Below are positions 26,929-36,914 of a stretch of 64,000 nucleotides of DNA, piece by piece. Positions within the stretch are counted from its first letter, which is position 1. Each line of letters starts with the position of its first letter. The DNA comes from Pseudomonas sp. MRSN 12121 (GTDB taxonomy: Bacteria > Pseudomonadota > Gammaproteobacteria > Pseudomonadales > Pseudomonadaceae), in assembly GCF_000931465.1 (NCBI RefSeq), contig NZ_CP010892.1, positions 6,223,388-6,287,387 of the forward strand, in the 5' to 3' direction. A program made the translations under genes and the position numbers. The notes below the pieces were generated by a model, which worked only from the letters and a program-made list of their open reading frames with translations, was not told the origin of the DNA and ran no database searches.

Positions 26929-27393
26929 TACACAGACGTTCGCTGCAAGCTTCTGCCAAGCCCGGCCCTCAGCCGGGCTAATGGCATTTGCGGACCACGC
27001 TTGATGCTTCACCGTCGACATCGCATGCGATCGAGACAAATCCGCTTCACCACGTCAGACCTGGCTCCTGCCAGCGGTGCACGTCTCTTCTGACGAGCCT
27101 TCCAAGGCTACTGACGAGCACACCTTTCTGATTCCTCAACAGACTCAGCCCAAGGCGCCCTTCTCCAGCGCCCGCTTGTGAGCCATCCGAGACCTGTCGG
27201 ACTCAGAGCAATATCTTCAAATAGTCGAAGACTGATTGGAACTAACGTCAGTGGACTTTCGGCAGATACACTTCCCGATAGCGATCAAGCCAACGACAGA
27301 GGGTCGAACGCACAACCGTCGCGTCTCGAGCACACCCGCTTTCGAAGCCTTCGCATTGGTCCAATTCTTTCGCGCAGTGATGACGAGAACGCC
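26929..27393 (+). other. 465-bp interval between rpsU and dnaG with no gene
   Basis: After the rpsU stop there is a hairpin and then about 410 bp in which I find no credible protein. The dnaG frame happens to be open for 216 nt upstream of its ATG, but the predicted peptide there resembles nothing and lacks a start with a ribosome-binding site. In P. aeruginosa a yqeY-type gene of about 450 bp occupies this position; nothing resembling YqeY can be read here in any frame. Confidence 0.6.
26959..26979 (+). terminator. Hairpin downstream of rpsU
   Basis: AGCCCGGC at 26959-26966, a five-base CCTCA loop and GCCGGGCT at 26972-26979, 31 bp after the stop. No T tract follows, so it is likely a partial terminator or an mRNA-stabilising end. 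In E. coli a leaky terminator at the same place lets rpsU be made in excess over dnaG. Confidence 0.6.
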
Positions 27394-29358
27394 ATGGCCG
27401 GGCTGATTCCCCAGAGCTTTATTGACGACCTTCTGAACCGCACCGACATCGTCGATGTGGTCAGCTCGCGCGTGCAGATGAAAAAGGCCGGCAAGAACTT
27501 CACCGCCTGCTGCCCGTTCCACAAGGAGAAGACTCCCTCCTTCAGCGTCAGTCCTGACAAGCAGTTCTACTACTGCTTCGGCTGCGGCGCAGGGGGCAAC
27601 GCCCTTGGCTTCATCATGGACCACGACAACCTGGACTTTCCCCAGGCGGTCGAGGAACTGGCCAAGGCCGCCGGCATGGAAGTGCCGCGCGAGGAAAGCG
27701 GGCGTTCGCACAAACCCCGGCAGCCCACCGATTCGCCGCTCTACCCGCTGCTCACCGCCGCCGCCGAATACTATCGCCAGGCGCTGAAAAGCCACCCGGC
27801 CCGCAAGGCAGCCGTCGACTACCTCAAGGGGCGCGGCCTGACCGGCGAGATTGCCCGCGACTTTGGCCTCGGCTTCGCCCCACCAGGCTGGGACAACCTG
27901 TTCAAGCACCTGAGCAGCGATACCCTGCAGCAGAAAGCCATGATCGATGCCGGCCTGCTGATCGAAAACGCCGAAACCGGCAAGCGTTACGACCGCTTCC
28001 GCGACCGGGTGATGTTCCCGATCCGCGACAGCCGCGGCCGGATCATCGCCTTTGGTGGCCGGGTACTGGGCGACGACAAGCCGAAGTACCTGAACTCGCC
28101 GGAAACCCCGGTATTCCACAAGGGCCAGGAGCTTTACGGCCTGTTCGAGGCGCGCAAGAACAACCGCAACCTCGACGAGATCATCGTCGTCGAAGGCTAC
28201 ATGGACGTCATCGCCCTCGCCCAACAAGGCCTGCGCAACGCCGTCGCAACCCTGGGCACCGCCACCAGCGAAGAACACCTCAAGCGCCTGTTCCGCATCG
28301 TGCCCAGCGTCCTGTTCTGCTTCGACGGCGACCAGGCCGGGCGCAAGGCCGCCTGGCGTGCCCTGGAAGCGACGCTTTCCAGCCTGCAGGACGGTCGTCG
28401 GGCCCGCTTCCTGTTCCTTCCCGAAGGCGAGGACCCGGACACCCTGATCCGCTCAGAGGGTACGGACGCCTTTCGGGCGCGCATCAATCAACATGCCCAG
28501 CCGCTGGCCGACTATTTCTTCCAGCAACTGACCGAAGAAGCCGATCCGCGCTCGCTCGAGGGCAAGGCCCACCTGGCCACCCTGGCGGCACCGCTGATCG
28601 ACAAGGTTCCCGGCGCCAACCTGCGGACCTTGATGCGTCAGCGCCTCAGCGAGATTACCGGGCTCAACAACGAGACCGTCAGTCAGCTGGTACAAAGCGC
28701 CCCTCCCGAGGCGCCGCCGATGTACGACGCCGGTATCGACTACGACGCCATGCCGGACTACGCGGATTACCACGAGCCGCAAGAAGCCTACGTGCCGCAG
28801 CAGGAGTGGACGCCAAAGAAAAACGGCGCGAGCGGCAAGAAATGGGAAAACAAGCCGTGGGACAAAAAGGGCAAGCGTAACGGCGATCGCGATCAGCCAC
28901 GTGCCCCGCGCGTCCCGGCCGCCGTCGAACCCCCAACGCTGTCGGCTCTCCGCACCTTGCTGCATCACCCGCAACTGGCCGAAAAGGTTGAAGACGCCGG
29001 GCATTTTGCCGCCGACGACAACACCAACACCCAGCTGCTGGTGGCCCTGATCGAAGCCGTGCAGAAAAATCCTAAGCTACGCTCTATTCATCAACTCATG
29101 GCGCGCTGGCACGGCACGGAACAGGGCCGCCTGATCAAGGCGCTGGCGGAAAAGGAGTGGCTGATTGAAGGCGACAACCTTGAACAACAGTTTTTCGACA
29201 CCATTAAAAGCTTGTCCGCTCGCCAACGTGAGCGTGTTTTGGAACAACTTCTCAGGAAATCGCGTCAAAGCGAATTGAGTGGCGAAGAAAAAATTCAGCT
29301 GCTCGAGCTTTTAAAACGCAATGTTCCCGCATCAAACCCGACCTCAACTGGCGCGTGA
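27394..29358 (+). CDS. dnaG: DNA primase DnaG
   Basis: A 654-residue primase from the ATG at 27394 (MAGLIPQSFIDDLL). The zinc-binding domain has CPFHKEKTPSFSVSP and YYCFGCGAGG (CHC2). The RNA polymerase core includes the TOPRIM signatures VVEGYMDVIAL near residue 268 and the DGDQAGRKAAWRA motif. The C-terminal DnaB-interaction domain follows a charged, Pro/Lys-rich linker at about 455-510. It makes the RNA primers for chromosome replication. The ribosome-binding site is weak, which fits the low dnaG expression of this operon in other bacteria. Confidence 0.96.
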   Translation: MAGLIPQSFIDDLLNRTDIVDVVSSRVQMKKAGKNFTACCPFHKEKTPSFSVSPDKQFYYCFGCGAGGNALGFIMDHDNLDFPQAVEELAKAAGMEVPREESGRSHKPRQPTDSPLYPLLTAAAEYYRQALKSHPARKAAVDYLKGRGLTGEIARDFGLGFAPPGWDNLFKHLSSDTLQQKAMIDAGLLIENAETGKRYDRFRDRVMFPIRDSRGRIIAFGGRVLGDDKPKYLNSPETPVFHKGQELYGLFEARKNNRNLDEIIVVEGYMDVIALAQQGLRNAVATLGTATSEEHLKRLFRIVPSVLFCFDGDQAGRKAAWRALEATLSSLQDGRRARFLFLPEGEDPDTLIRSEGTDAFRARINQHAQPLADYFFQQLTEEADPRSLEGKAHLATLAAPLIDKVPGANLRTLMRQRLSEITGLNNETVSQLVQSAPPEAPPMYDAGIDYDAMPDYADYHEPQEAYVPQQEWTPKKNGASGKKWENKPWDKKGKRNGDRDQPRAPRVPAAVEPPTLSALRTLLHHPQLAEKVEDAGHFAADDNTNTQLLVALIEAVQKNPKLRSIHQLMARWHGTEQGRLIKALAEKEWLIEGDNLEQQFFDTIKSLSARQRERVLEQLLRKSRQSELSGEEKIQLLELLKRNVPASNPTSTGA

Positions 29359-29372
29359 GGTCATAGCTCGGG

Positions 29373-29378
29373 TATAAT
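29373..29378 (+). promoter_or_regulatory. -10 element of a probable rpoD promoter
   Basis: A perfect TATAAT 48 bp upstream of the rpoD ATG and 15 bp after the dnaG stop. No good -35 is present at 17 bp. It would give rpoD its own transcript independent of rpsU-dnaG read-through. Confidence 0.4.
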
Positions 29379-29425
29379 CCTCGGCTTGTTTTTTGCCCGC
29401 CAAGACCTTCAGTGGATAGGGTGTT

Positions 29426-31273
<1,848 letters not shown>

Positions 31274-31277
31274 TACC

Positions 31278-31305
31278 AAAACCCCCAGCCCTGCTGGGGG
31301 TTTTG
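31278..31305 (+). terminator. Intrinsic terminator of rpoD
   Basis: AAAACCCCCAG, a five-base CCCTG loop and CTGGGGGTTTT starting 5 bp after the rpoD stop. The stem is 11 bp and ends in a T run. Because it begins with AAAA it can also function on the other strand. Confidence 0.9.
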
Positions 31306-31393
31306 CTTTGTGCTGTTTAAATCCCCCGCGCCTCACTCCCTGCGGATTGCCCGTCTACACTCGAAACATTCCCCACGCCATAACGAGATCGTT

Positions 31394-34300
31394 ATGCCCA
31401 GACTGTCGGCCGTGCTTGTGCTGTCGCTGCTCGCCTGGGCCGCAACAGTCGACGCACTGACTCTCAGCGATGAAGAACATGCCTGGCTTTCGACCCACCA
31501 GCAGTTGCGCCTGGGGGTAGACGCTTCATGGCCGCCCTTCGAATATCGCGACGAGGAAGGACGCTACCAGGGCCTTGCAGCGGATTACATCCATCTGATC
31601 CAGGATCGCCTGGCGATCACGCTAAAGCCGATAGAACCCGCCAGCTGGAGCGAAGTGCTCGACACCGCGAAAAAGGGCAACCTGGACCTGCTGCCCGGCA
31701 TTATGTCGACCCCGGAACGCCAGAATTACCTGGCCTTCACGCGTCCCTACCTCGACTTCCCGATCGTGATCCTGGCCCACAAGGGCGGCGCGCAACCCCG
31801 CAAGATCCAGGACCTGTACGGCCTGAAAATCGCCGTGGTGGAAAATTACGCGCCCCATGAGCTGCTGCGCACCCACCATCCCGACCTGAACCTGGTCGCC
31901 CTGCCCAATGTGAGTTCGACCCTGCAGGCGCTGGCCCTCAATCAGGTCGATGCCGTGGTTGGCGACCTTGCCTCCAGCGTCTGGAGCCTGCGCCAGCTGA
32001 AGCTCGATGGGCTCTATGTCAGCGGCGAGACCCCCTACCGCTATCAGTTGGCCATGGGCGTCCCTCGCGACAACAAGATCCTGGTGGGCATTCTCGATAA
32101 GGTGCTGGCGGACATCAGCCCAGCGGAGGTCAATGAAATCCAGCAACGCTGGGTGGGCAACGTGCTCGACCATCGTTCGTTCTGGTCGGACCTGCTGATC
32201 TATGGCCTGCCGGGCTTGCTGCTGCTGTTCACCGTGCTGGCGATAGTGATCCGCATCAACCGCCGGCTGAGCTCCGAGATCGCCCGCCGCGTGGCCCTGG
32301 AGCAGGAGCTGCGCAGCAGCGAATACCATTACCGCGGCCTGGTCGAAAGTCTTTCGGCGATTGCCTGGGAAGCACGCATCAGCGATTTCACCTACAGCTA
32401 CGTGTCGCCCCATGCCGAGCAATTGCTGGGCTATCCGCTTGCGCACTGGCTGATTCCCGGGTTCTGGAGAAACATCATCCACCCCGCCGACCTCACTCGT
32501 GCCCAAAGCTTCTGCGACCACGAAGTCCTGGCCAGGCGCGATCACAGCCTGGATTACCGGGTCATCACCGCGGATGGCCGCTGCCTGTGGGTGCGCGACA
32601 TTGTCAGCCTGATCGAACATGGGCACGAACCGGTGATGCGCGGCCTGATGATCGACATCAGCGAAACCAAGCGCACCGAAGAAGCCCTGCGGCTCTCGGA
32701 GCAGAAATTCGCCTCGGTGTTCCAGCAGTGCCCGGACATCCTGGTCATTGCCCGCCTGTCGGATGGCTGCCTGCTGGAAGTCAACGAAGCGTTCGAGGAG
32801 CAGATCGGCCTGAGTGCCGCGCAAGTCATCGGCCAGACGGCCACCGAATTGAATATCTGGGGCATCCAGGGCGTCGGCCCCGGGCTGCTGCAACGTTTGC
32901 AGGCCGGCAGCATCCGCAACCTGGAGATGCCCTTTCGACGCAGCAACGGCCAGTTGTTCACCGGCCTGATCTCCGCCGAACCTTTCGACCTCGACACCAC
33001 GCCCGCGCTGGTCGTGGTGGTGCGCGACATCAGCCAGTTGAAGGAAACCCAGCAGCAGCTGCAAACCTCCGAGGAGAAATTCGCCAAGGCCTTTCATGCC
33101 TCGCCGGACGGCCTGCTGCTGAGCCGTCAGCGCGATGGCCTGTTGCTGGAGGTCAACGAAGGTTTCAGCCGCATCACCGGCTTCAACAGCGCCATGTCCG
33201 TAGACCGCTCCACGCTCGACCTGGGCATCTGGGTCAACCTGAACGAACGCCGGCAGATGCTCGACCTGCTGCAACGGGACGGCTTCGTGCGCGATTTCAG
33301 CTGCCATATCCGTCGCAACGACGGGCAGATCCGCCTGTGCGAGCTGTCGAGCCGGCCGCTGCCGATCGGCGACGAAGACTGCATGCTCACCATCGCCCGC
33401 GACATCACCGAACGCCACCTGATGCAGGAGAAACTGCAACAGGCCGCCACCGTGTTCGAGAGCACCGCCGAAGGCGTACTGATCACCGATACCCGGCAAC
33501 ACATCAGCGCGGTCAACCGGGCATTCACCGAGATTACCGGCTATAGCGAGAACGAAGCCCTGGGCCATACCCCTCGCCTGCTGGCTTCCGGCCTGCACGA
33601 CAGCGCCTTCTACGCCGCCATGTGGCACCAGTTGACCGCTGAAGGCCACTGGCAGGGAGAAATTTCCAACCGTCGCAAGAGCGGCGAGTTGTACCCCAGC
33701 TGGCTGACCATCAGCGCAGTCCGCAACAAAGACCACTGCGTCACGCACTTCGTCGCCGTTTTCGCCGATATATCCAGCCTCAAGCACGCCCAGGCCAAGC
33801 TCGACTACCAGGCGCACCACGACCCGTTGACCGGCCTGCCGAACCGCACCCTGTTCGAAAGCCGCCTGCTGACCGCACTCAACGTCCAGCGCGAAAACGG
33901 TGGCCAGGGCGCCGTGCTGTTCCTCGACCTGGACCGCTTCAAGCACATCAACGACAGTCTCGGCCACCCGGTGGGCGACCTGCTGCTCAAGGGCATCGCC
34001 GCGCGCTTGAAAGAACAGCTGCGGGATATCGATACCGTCGCCCGCCTGGGGGGAGACGAGTTCATCATCCTGCTCCCCGGGCTACAGCAGCCCAGCGACG
34101 CCGAGCATATCGCCAACAAGCTGCTGAACTGCTTCAGTGCGCCGTTCCAGGCCGGGGAGCATGAGTTCTTCATCAGCGCCAGCATCGGCACCAGCCTCTA
34201 TCCCAAGGACGGCGGTGACGTCGCCACGCTGATCAAGAACGCCGATGCCGCCATGTACCGTTCCAAGGCCAAGGGCCGCAACCGGGTCGAGAGCTATACC

Positions 34301-35137
34301 CGCGACCTGACCGCCCAGGCCAGCGAACGCGTGGCACTGGAACATGAATTGCGGCGCGCCATCGAACGCAACGAGCTGTACCTGTACTACCAACCCAAGA
34401 TCAGCCTGCGCGACCAGATGCTGGTCGGCGCCGAAGCACTGATTCGCTGGCACCATCCGACCTTCGGCGAAGTCCCGCCCGAGCACTTCATTCCCCTGGC
34501 CGAAGAAAACGGCATGATCCTGCAGATCGGCGACTGGGTGCTGGAACAGGCCTGCCAGCAACTGCGCGCCTGGAATGAGCGCTACGCAAGCTTCGGCCCG
34601 CTGTCGGTCAACCTCGCCGGAGCCCAGTTGCGCCAGCCGAACCTCCTGGGGCGGATCGAACAATTGCTCAAGGACAACCGCCTCAAGCCTGGCTTCCTGC
34701 AGCTGGAAATCACCGAGAACTTCATCATGAGCCAGGCCGAGGAAGCGCTGGAGGTGCTGCACCAGCTCAAGCACCTGGGGGTTCAGTTGGCCATCGACGA
34801 TTTCGGCACCGGCTATTCGTCCCTGAGCTACCTCAAGCGCCTGCCGCTGGACTTCCTGAAGATCGACCAATCCTTCGTCCGCGGCCTGCCCGATGATCCC
34901 CACGACGTCGCCATCGTCCGGGCCATCATCGCCCTGGGCCGCAGCATGCAGTTCACGGTCATTGCCGAAGGTGTGGAAACCCATGAGCAGCAAGTGTTTC
35001 TCGGCAACGAAGGCTGCGAACAGATCCAGGGCTACATCATCAGCCTACCCCTCAGCGCCAACGAATTCGCGGCCACCTTCCTGCGCCTTCCCGTTTCGGA
35101 TTATTCGGATAGCACAGCCGAGAAACCGTCGTTATAA
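31394..35137 (+). CDS. rmcA: Cyclic-di-GMP phosphodiesterase/diguanylate cyclase RmcA
   Basis: A 1247-residue membrane protein from the ATG at 31394. A signal peptide (MPRLSAVLVLSLLAWAATV) precedes a periplasmic solute-binding-like domain (about 30-255), and one transmembrane helix lies near 268-288. About four PAS domains follow (about 310-770). The GGDEF domain has an intact LGGDEFIILLPG near residue 885, and the EAL domain has GAEALIRWHHP near 1014, ENFIM and DDFGTGYSSLSYL. Both catalytic motifs look complete. Order rpoD-rmcA-tRNA is as in P. aeruginosa PA0576-PA0575, where RmcA lowers cyclic-di-GMP in response to redox state and affects biofilm structure. The name rests on domain order, length and synteny. 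Confidence 0.9.
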   Translation: MPRLSAVLVLSLLAWAATVDALTLSDEEHAWLSTHQQLRLGVDASWPPFEYRDEEGRYQGLAADYIHLIQDRLAITLKPIEPASWSEVLDTAKKGNLDLLPGIMSTPERQNYLAFTRPYLDFPIVILAHKGGAQPRKIQDLYGLKIAVVENYAPHELLRTHHPDLNLVALPNVSSTLQALALNQVDAVVGDLASSVWSLRQLKLDGLYVSGETPYRYQLAMGVPRDNKILVGILDKVLADISPAEVNEIQQRWVGNVLDHRSFWSDLLIYGLPGLLLLFTVLAIVIRINRRLSSEIARRVALEQELRSSEYHYRGLVESLSAIAWEARISDFTYSYVSPHAEQLLGYPLAHWLIPGFWRNIIHPADLTRAQSFCDHEVLARRDHSLDYRVITADGRCLWVRDIVSLIEHGHEPVMRGLMIDISETKRTEEALRLSEQKFASVFQQCPDILVIARLSDGCLLEVNEAFEEQIGLSAAQVIGQTATELNIWGIQGVGPGLLQRLQAGSIRNLEMPFRRSNGQLFTGLISAEPFDLDTTPALVVVVRDISQLKETQQQLQTSEEKFAKAFHASPDGLLLSRQRDGLLLEVNEGFSRITGFNSAMSVDRSTLDLGIWVNLNERRQMLDLLQRDGFVRDFSCHIRRNDGQIRLCELSSRPLPIGDEDCMLTIARDITERHLMQEKLQQAATVFESTAEGVLITDTRQHISAVNRAFTEITGYSENEALGHTPRLLASGLHDSAFYAAMWHQLTAEGHWQGEISNRRKSGELYPSWLTISAVRNKDHCVTHFVAVFADISSLKHAQAKLDYQAHHDPLTGLPNRTLFESRLLTALNVQRENGGQGAVLFLDLDRFKHINDSLGHPVGDLLLKGIAARLKEQLRDIDTVARLGGDEFIILLPGLQQPSDAEHIANKLLNCFSAPFQAGEHEFFISASIGTSLYPKDGGDVATLIKNADAAMYRSKAKGRNRVESYTRDLTAQASERVALEHELRRAIERNELYLYYQPKISLRDQMLVGAEALIRWHHPTFGEVPPEHFIPLAEENGMILQIGDWVLEQACQQLRAWNERYASFGPLSVNLAGAQLRQPNLLGRIEQLLKDNRLKPGFLQLEITENFIMSQAEEALEVLHQLKHLGVQLAIDDFGTGYSSLSYLKRLPLDFLKIDQSFVRGLPDDPHDVAIVRAIIALGRSMQFTVIAEGVETHEQQVFLGNEGCEQIQGYIISLPLSANEFAATFLRLPVSDYSDSTAEKPSL

Positions 35138-35138
35138 T
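35133..35138 (+). promoter_or_regulatory. -10 element of the tRNA promoter
   Basis: TATAAT beginning 20 bp before the tRNA. Its last bases include the TAA stop codon of rmcA, so the tRNA promoter is embedded in the end of the coding sequence. The -35 region is poor. Confidence 0.5.
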
Positions 35139-35152
35139 CCGCGGCCTACTGA

Positions 35153-35229
35153 GGGCCTATAGCTCAGTCGGTTAGAGCAGAGGACTCATAATCCTTTGGT
35201 CCACGGTTCGAGTCCGTGTGGGCCCACCA
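35153..35229 (+). tRNA. tRNA with CAT anticodon (tRNA-Met or tRNA-Ile2)
   Basis: A complete 77-nt cloverleaf with encoded CCA. The acceptor stem GGGCCTA pairs with TGGGCCC, the D arm contains AGCTCAGTCGGTTAGAG, the anticodon loop is CTCATAA (anticodon CAT) and the T arm contains GGTTCGAGTCC. The anticodon cannot tell elongator Met from lysidine-modified Ile2; the TTTGGTCC variable region resembles Ile2 of E. coli, whereas the P. aeruginosa gene at this locus is annotated Met. It abuts the prophage integrase and is the likely attachment site. Confidence 0.93.
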
Positions 35230-35233
35230 CCTT

Positions 35234-35258
35234 GAAAGCCGCGCATTGCGCGGCTTTC
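35234..35258. terminator. Hairpin after the tRNA
   Basis: GAAAGCCGCGC, a three-base ATT loop and GCGCGGCTTTC: an 11-bp perfect stem 4 bp past the tRNA CCA. It probably terminates tRNA transcription and may also end the integrase transcript coming from the right. Whether it belongs to host or phage is undecided because the recombination point is unknown. Confidence 0.75.
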
Positions 35259-35277
35259 GCGCATCTGCCGTATGGAC

Positions 35278-36342
35278 TTAGGCTGTCTCGTTTTCAGCCA
35301 GAACCGCAGAAGTGTCCAAAAAGTGTCCAACCTGAAACGCCAAAGGGTTGAGATTGACGACCTCCGCCATATGCCCAGGACTGAAATGAGCGTACTTCTG
35401 AGTCATGGCCAGAGTCGCGTGACCGAGCACTTTTTGAAGGGTGATTATGTCGCCGCCATTCATCATGTAGTGACTGGCGAATGTATGACGCAAAACATGG
35501 GTCAGTTGCCCAGCTGGTAGATCCAGCTTCGCAAGCTCGACAGCCCGCCGGAATATGTCATAGCAAGGCTTGAACGGTAGGGCCTTCAACAGCCGCCGCT
35601 CCAGCTCCTTGGAGATTGGCACAGTGCGATTCTTACTCGACTTCGTCTTGTGGTACTGGATGCGTTGCTGGCGCACTTGGCGCGGCTGTAATCCCTCAGC
35701 TTCGCCCCAACGAGCACCTGTGGACAAACACACCTCGGATATCAGCAGGGTGTCACTGTCCAAGGCTTTCACACACTCCAGGAAAGGGCCGATCTGTTCC
35801 CGGAGCAGGTAGGCCATTTCCGTTTCGTCAAATCGCAGACCGCGGACATTGTCCAGCGGATTCTCGCCATCCCATTCCCCTAAACGCTTCAGCTCGTTGA
35901 ACACGGCCCGCAAGTAAGCCAGCTCATGGTTGAGCATGTTCGCGCTAACAGGCCTGCCAGGCTGCCCATCCTTGGTGTACCTGGAGTGTTTGCCCTCGGC
36001 CCGCTCAGCACGATACTGCGCAAAGTCCGCGGCGCTGAACTGCGTAGCCATAGGGTTGCCCATGCGCTCTGCCATCAGATCCAGCAGATCCTTGCGCTGC
36101 TGTCCCGTCTTCAACGATTGGCCGTGGAGCTTGAACCAACGATCGATCAAATCCGTCAGCCTTCGCAGGTCGGCCTTGGGTTTCTTCTCATACTCCCCTT
36201 TTACCCCCTCCCCCATGGTTCGGCGCTCAAAGTACAACGCCTCCCCCTTGGTTCGGAAAACCTTGCGAATACGCAGGCCATAACCACCCTCCGGGCGGCA
36301 GTCGACCTTGTAGCGGCCATCCGCCAGCAACTTGATAGACAT
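35278..36342 (-). CDS. int: Phage tyrosine integrase (HP1-like)
   Basis: A 354-residue site-specific recombinase. An Arm-binding/SAM-like N-terminal part is followed by the catalytic domain with all key residues: Arg in STGARWGEAEGL, the His-x-x-Arg box HVLRHTFASHYMM, His in LGHATLAMTQKYAH and the nucleophile Tyr in the same segment. Length matches HP1 integrase (about 340). It recombines the phage attP with the tRNA gene. It overlaps nothing and ends 49 bp from the tRNA. The repressor gene is 3 bp upstream on the same strand, so both are probably transcribed together in the lysogen. Confidence 0.95.
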   Translation of the reverse strand: MSIKLLADGRYKVDCRPEGGYGLRIRKVFRTKGEALYFERRTMGEGVKGEYEKKPKADLRRLTDLIDRWFKLHGQSLKTGQQRKDLLDLMAERMGNPMATQFSAADFAQYRAERAEGKHSRYTKDGQPGRPVSANMLNHELAYLRAVFNELKRLGEWDGENPLDNVRGLRFDETEMAYLLREQIGPFLECVKALDSDTLLISEVCLSTGARWGEAEGLQPRQVRQQRIQYHKTKSSKNRTVPISKELERRLLKALPFKPCYDIFRRAVELAKLDLPAGQLTHVLRHTFASHYMMNGGDIITLQKVLGHATLAMTQKYAHFSPGHMAEVVNLNPLAFQVGHFLDTSAVLAENETA

Positions 36343-36345
36343 AGG

Positions 36346-36582
36346 TTATTCCGGACTGACTTGCCCGCACTCAGACGCCGTTAGGTCGGTCATGAGCCAT
36401 AGGGTGTATTTCGTGAATCGTGGATGGTTAACAATCTTCAGGAGTGCGGGCGCCCCTACCTCGATAAATCCAGCTTCATATTTTCTGAAAGTGCTTTCAC
36501 TGAAGCCCAACAGCTCGCAGAACTCCTTCTGCGTCAACCGCTCAGCTTTTCGAATCAATTTGAATTTCGCGGCGAAGTCCAT
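36346..36582 (-). CDS. Small HTH phage repressor (CI/C-like)
   Basis: A 78-residue helix-turn-helix protein from ATG at complement 36580-36582, with AGAGGG upstream. The HTH is KAERLTQKEFCELLGFSEST, with FRKYEAG as the recognition-helix end, as in HTH_3 family. There is no C-terminal cleavage domain, so it is likely a P2 C-type repressor not cleaved by RecA. It is divergent from the early operon, and the intervening sequence contains two operator-like dyads. It probably maintains lysogeny. An alternative is a Cro-like role. Confidence 0.8.
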   Translation of the reverse strand: MDFAAKFKLIRKAERLTQKEFCELLGFSESTFRKYEAGFIEVGAPALLKIVNHPRFTKYTLWLMTDLTASECGQVSPE

Positions 36583-36591
36583 CAAGCCCTC

Positions 36592-36636
36592 TTGACATGT
36601 TCCTTGTAAGGAATGAACATGTTCCTCGTAAGGAAC
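36592..36636. promoter_or_regulatory. Early promoter with two operator dyads
   Basis: TTGACA at 36592-36597 is a perfect -35 for rightward transcription, with a weak GAACAT 17 bp further. Two dyads overlap it: TTCCTT-GT-AAGGAA (36600-36613) and GTTCCT-CGTA-AGGAAC (36621-36636), centres 22 bp apart. The half-sites GTTCC, GGAAT, GTTCC, GGAAC begin at 36599, 36610, 36621 and 36632, exactly 11 bp apart, so a protein could occupy one face of the helix. The 78-residue repressor or the Cox-like protein encoded alongside is the likely ligand. Confidence 0.7.
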
Positions 36637-36680
36637 TCATGTCCCATATTTCCCATAGGGTAGCTAGCGAGGGTATCAGA

Positions 36681-36914
36681 ATGAAGATCTGCATTGACAC
36701 GCCATACGTAACAGTCGCCGAGTTCGTTCGGCGCTCTGGACAGTCCGACTCAGCAATCCGAAAGGCAGTAGATCAAGGAATCTATCTCGTCCTACCTCCC
36801 CCTCCCGGCTCTAAGGCCGTCCTTATCAATATGGTGCACCTGGCGATGGAAGCGGCCGAACAAGCCGAGCGCGCGCGCGGCGGTAAGAGCAGCAAACCAG
36901 CCGGCGAGGTGTAA
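36681..36914 (+). CDS. Cox/excisionase-like DNA-binding protein
   Basis: A 77-residue protein from the ATG at 36681, preceded by GAGGG. A winged-HTH/MerR-like N-terminal region YVTVAEFVRRSGQSDSAIRKAV matches P2/HP1 Cox proteins in size and position. Cox is both excisionase and antagonist of the lysogenic promoter. It directly follows the operator region and precedes the replication gene with the stop almost touching the next GTG. I could not find HP1-type Cox-site repeats, so the assignment rests on size, position and the HTH. Confidence 0.65.
   Translation: MKICIDTPYVTVAEFVRRSGQSDSAIRKAVDQGIYLVLPPPPGSKAVLINMVHLAMEAAEQAERARGGKSSKPAGEV

Noticed and set aside
27178..27393. N-terminal extension of DnaG by 72 residues
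   Set aside because: DnaG proteins begin MAGLIPQSFID-like; the extension shows no conservation-like features and has no ribosome-binding site.
31622..33967. 781-codon minus-strand open frame
   Set aside because: Antisense to rmcA; no motifs, composition typical of complementary reading in high-GC DNA.
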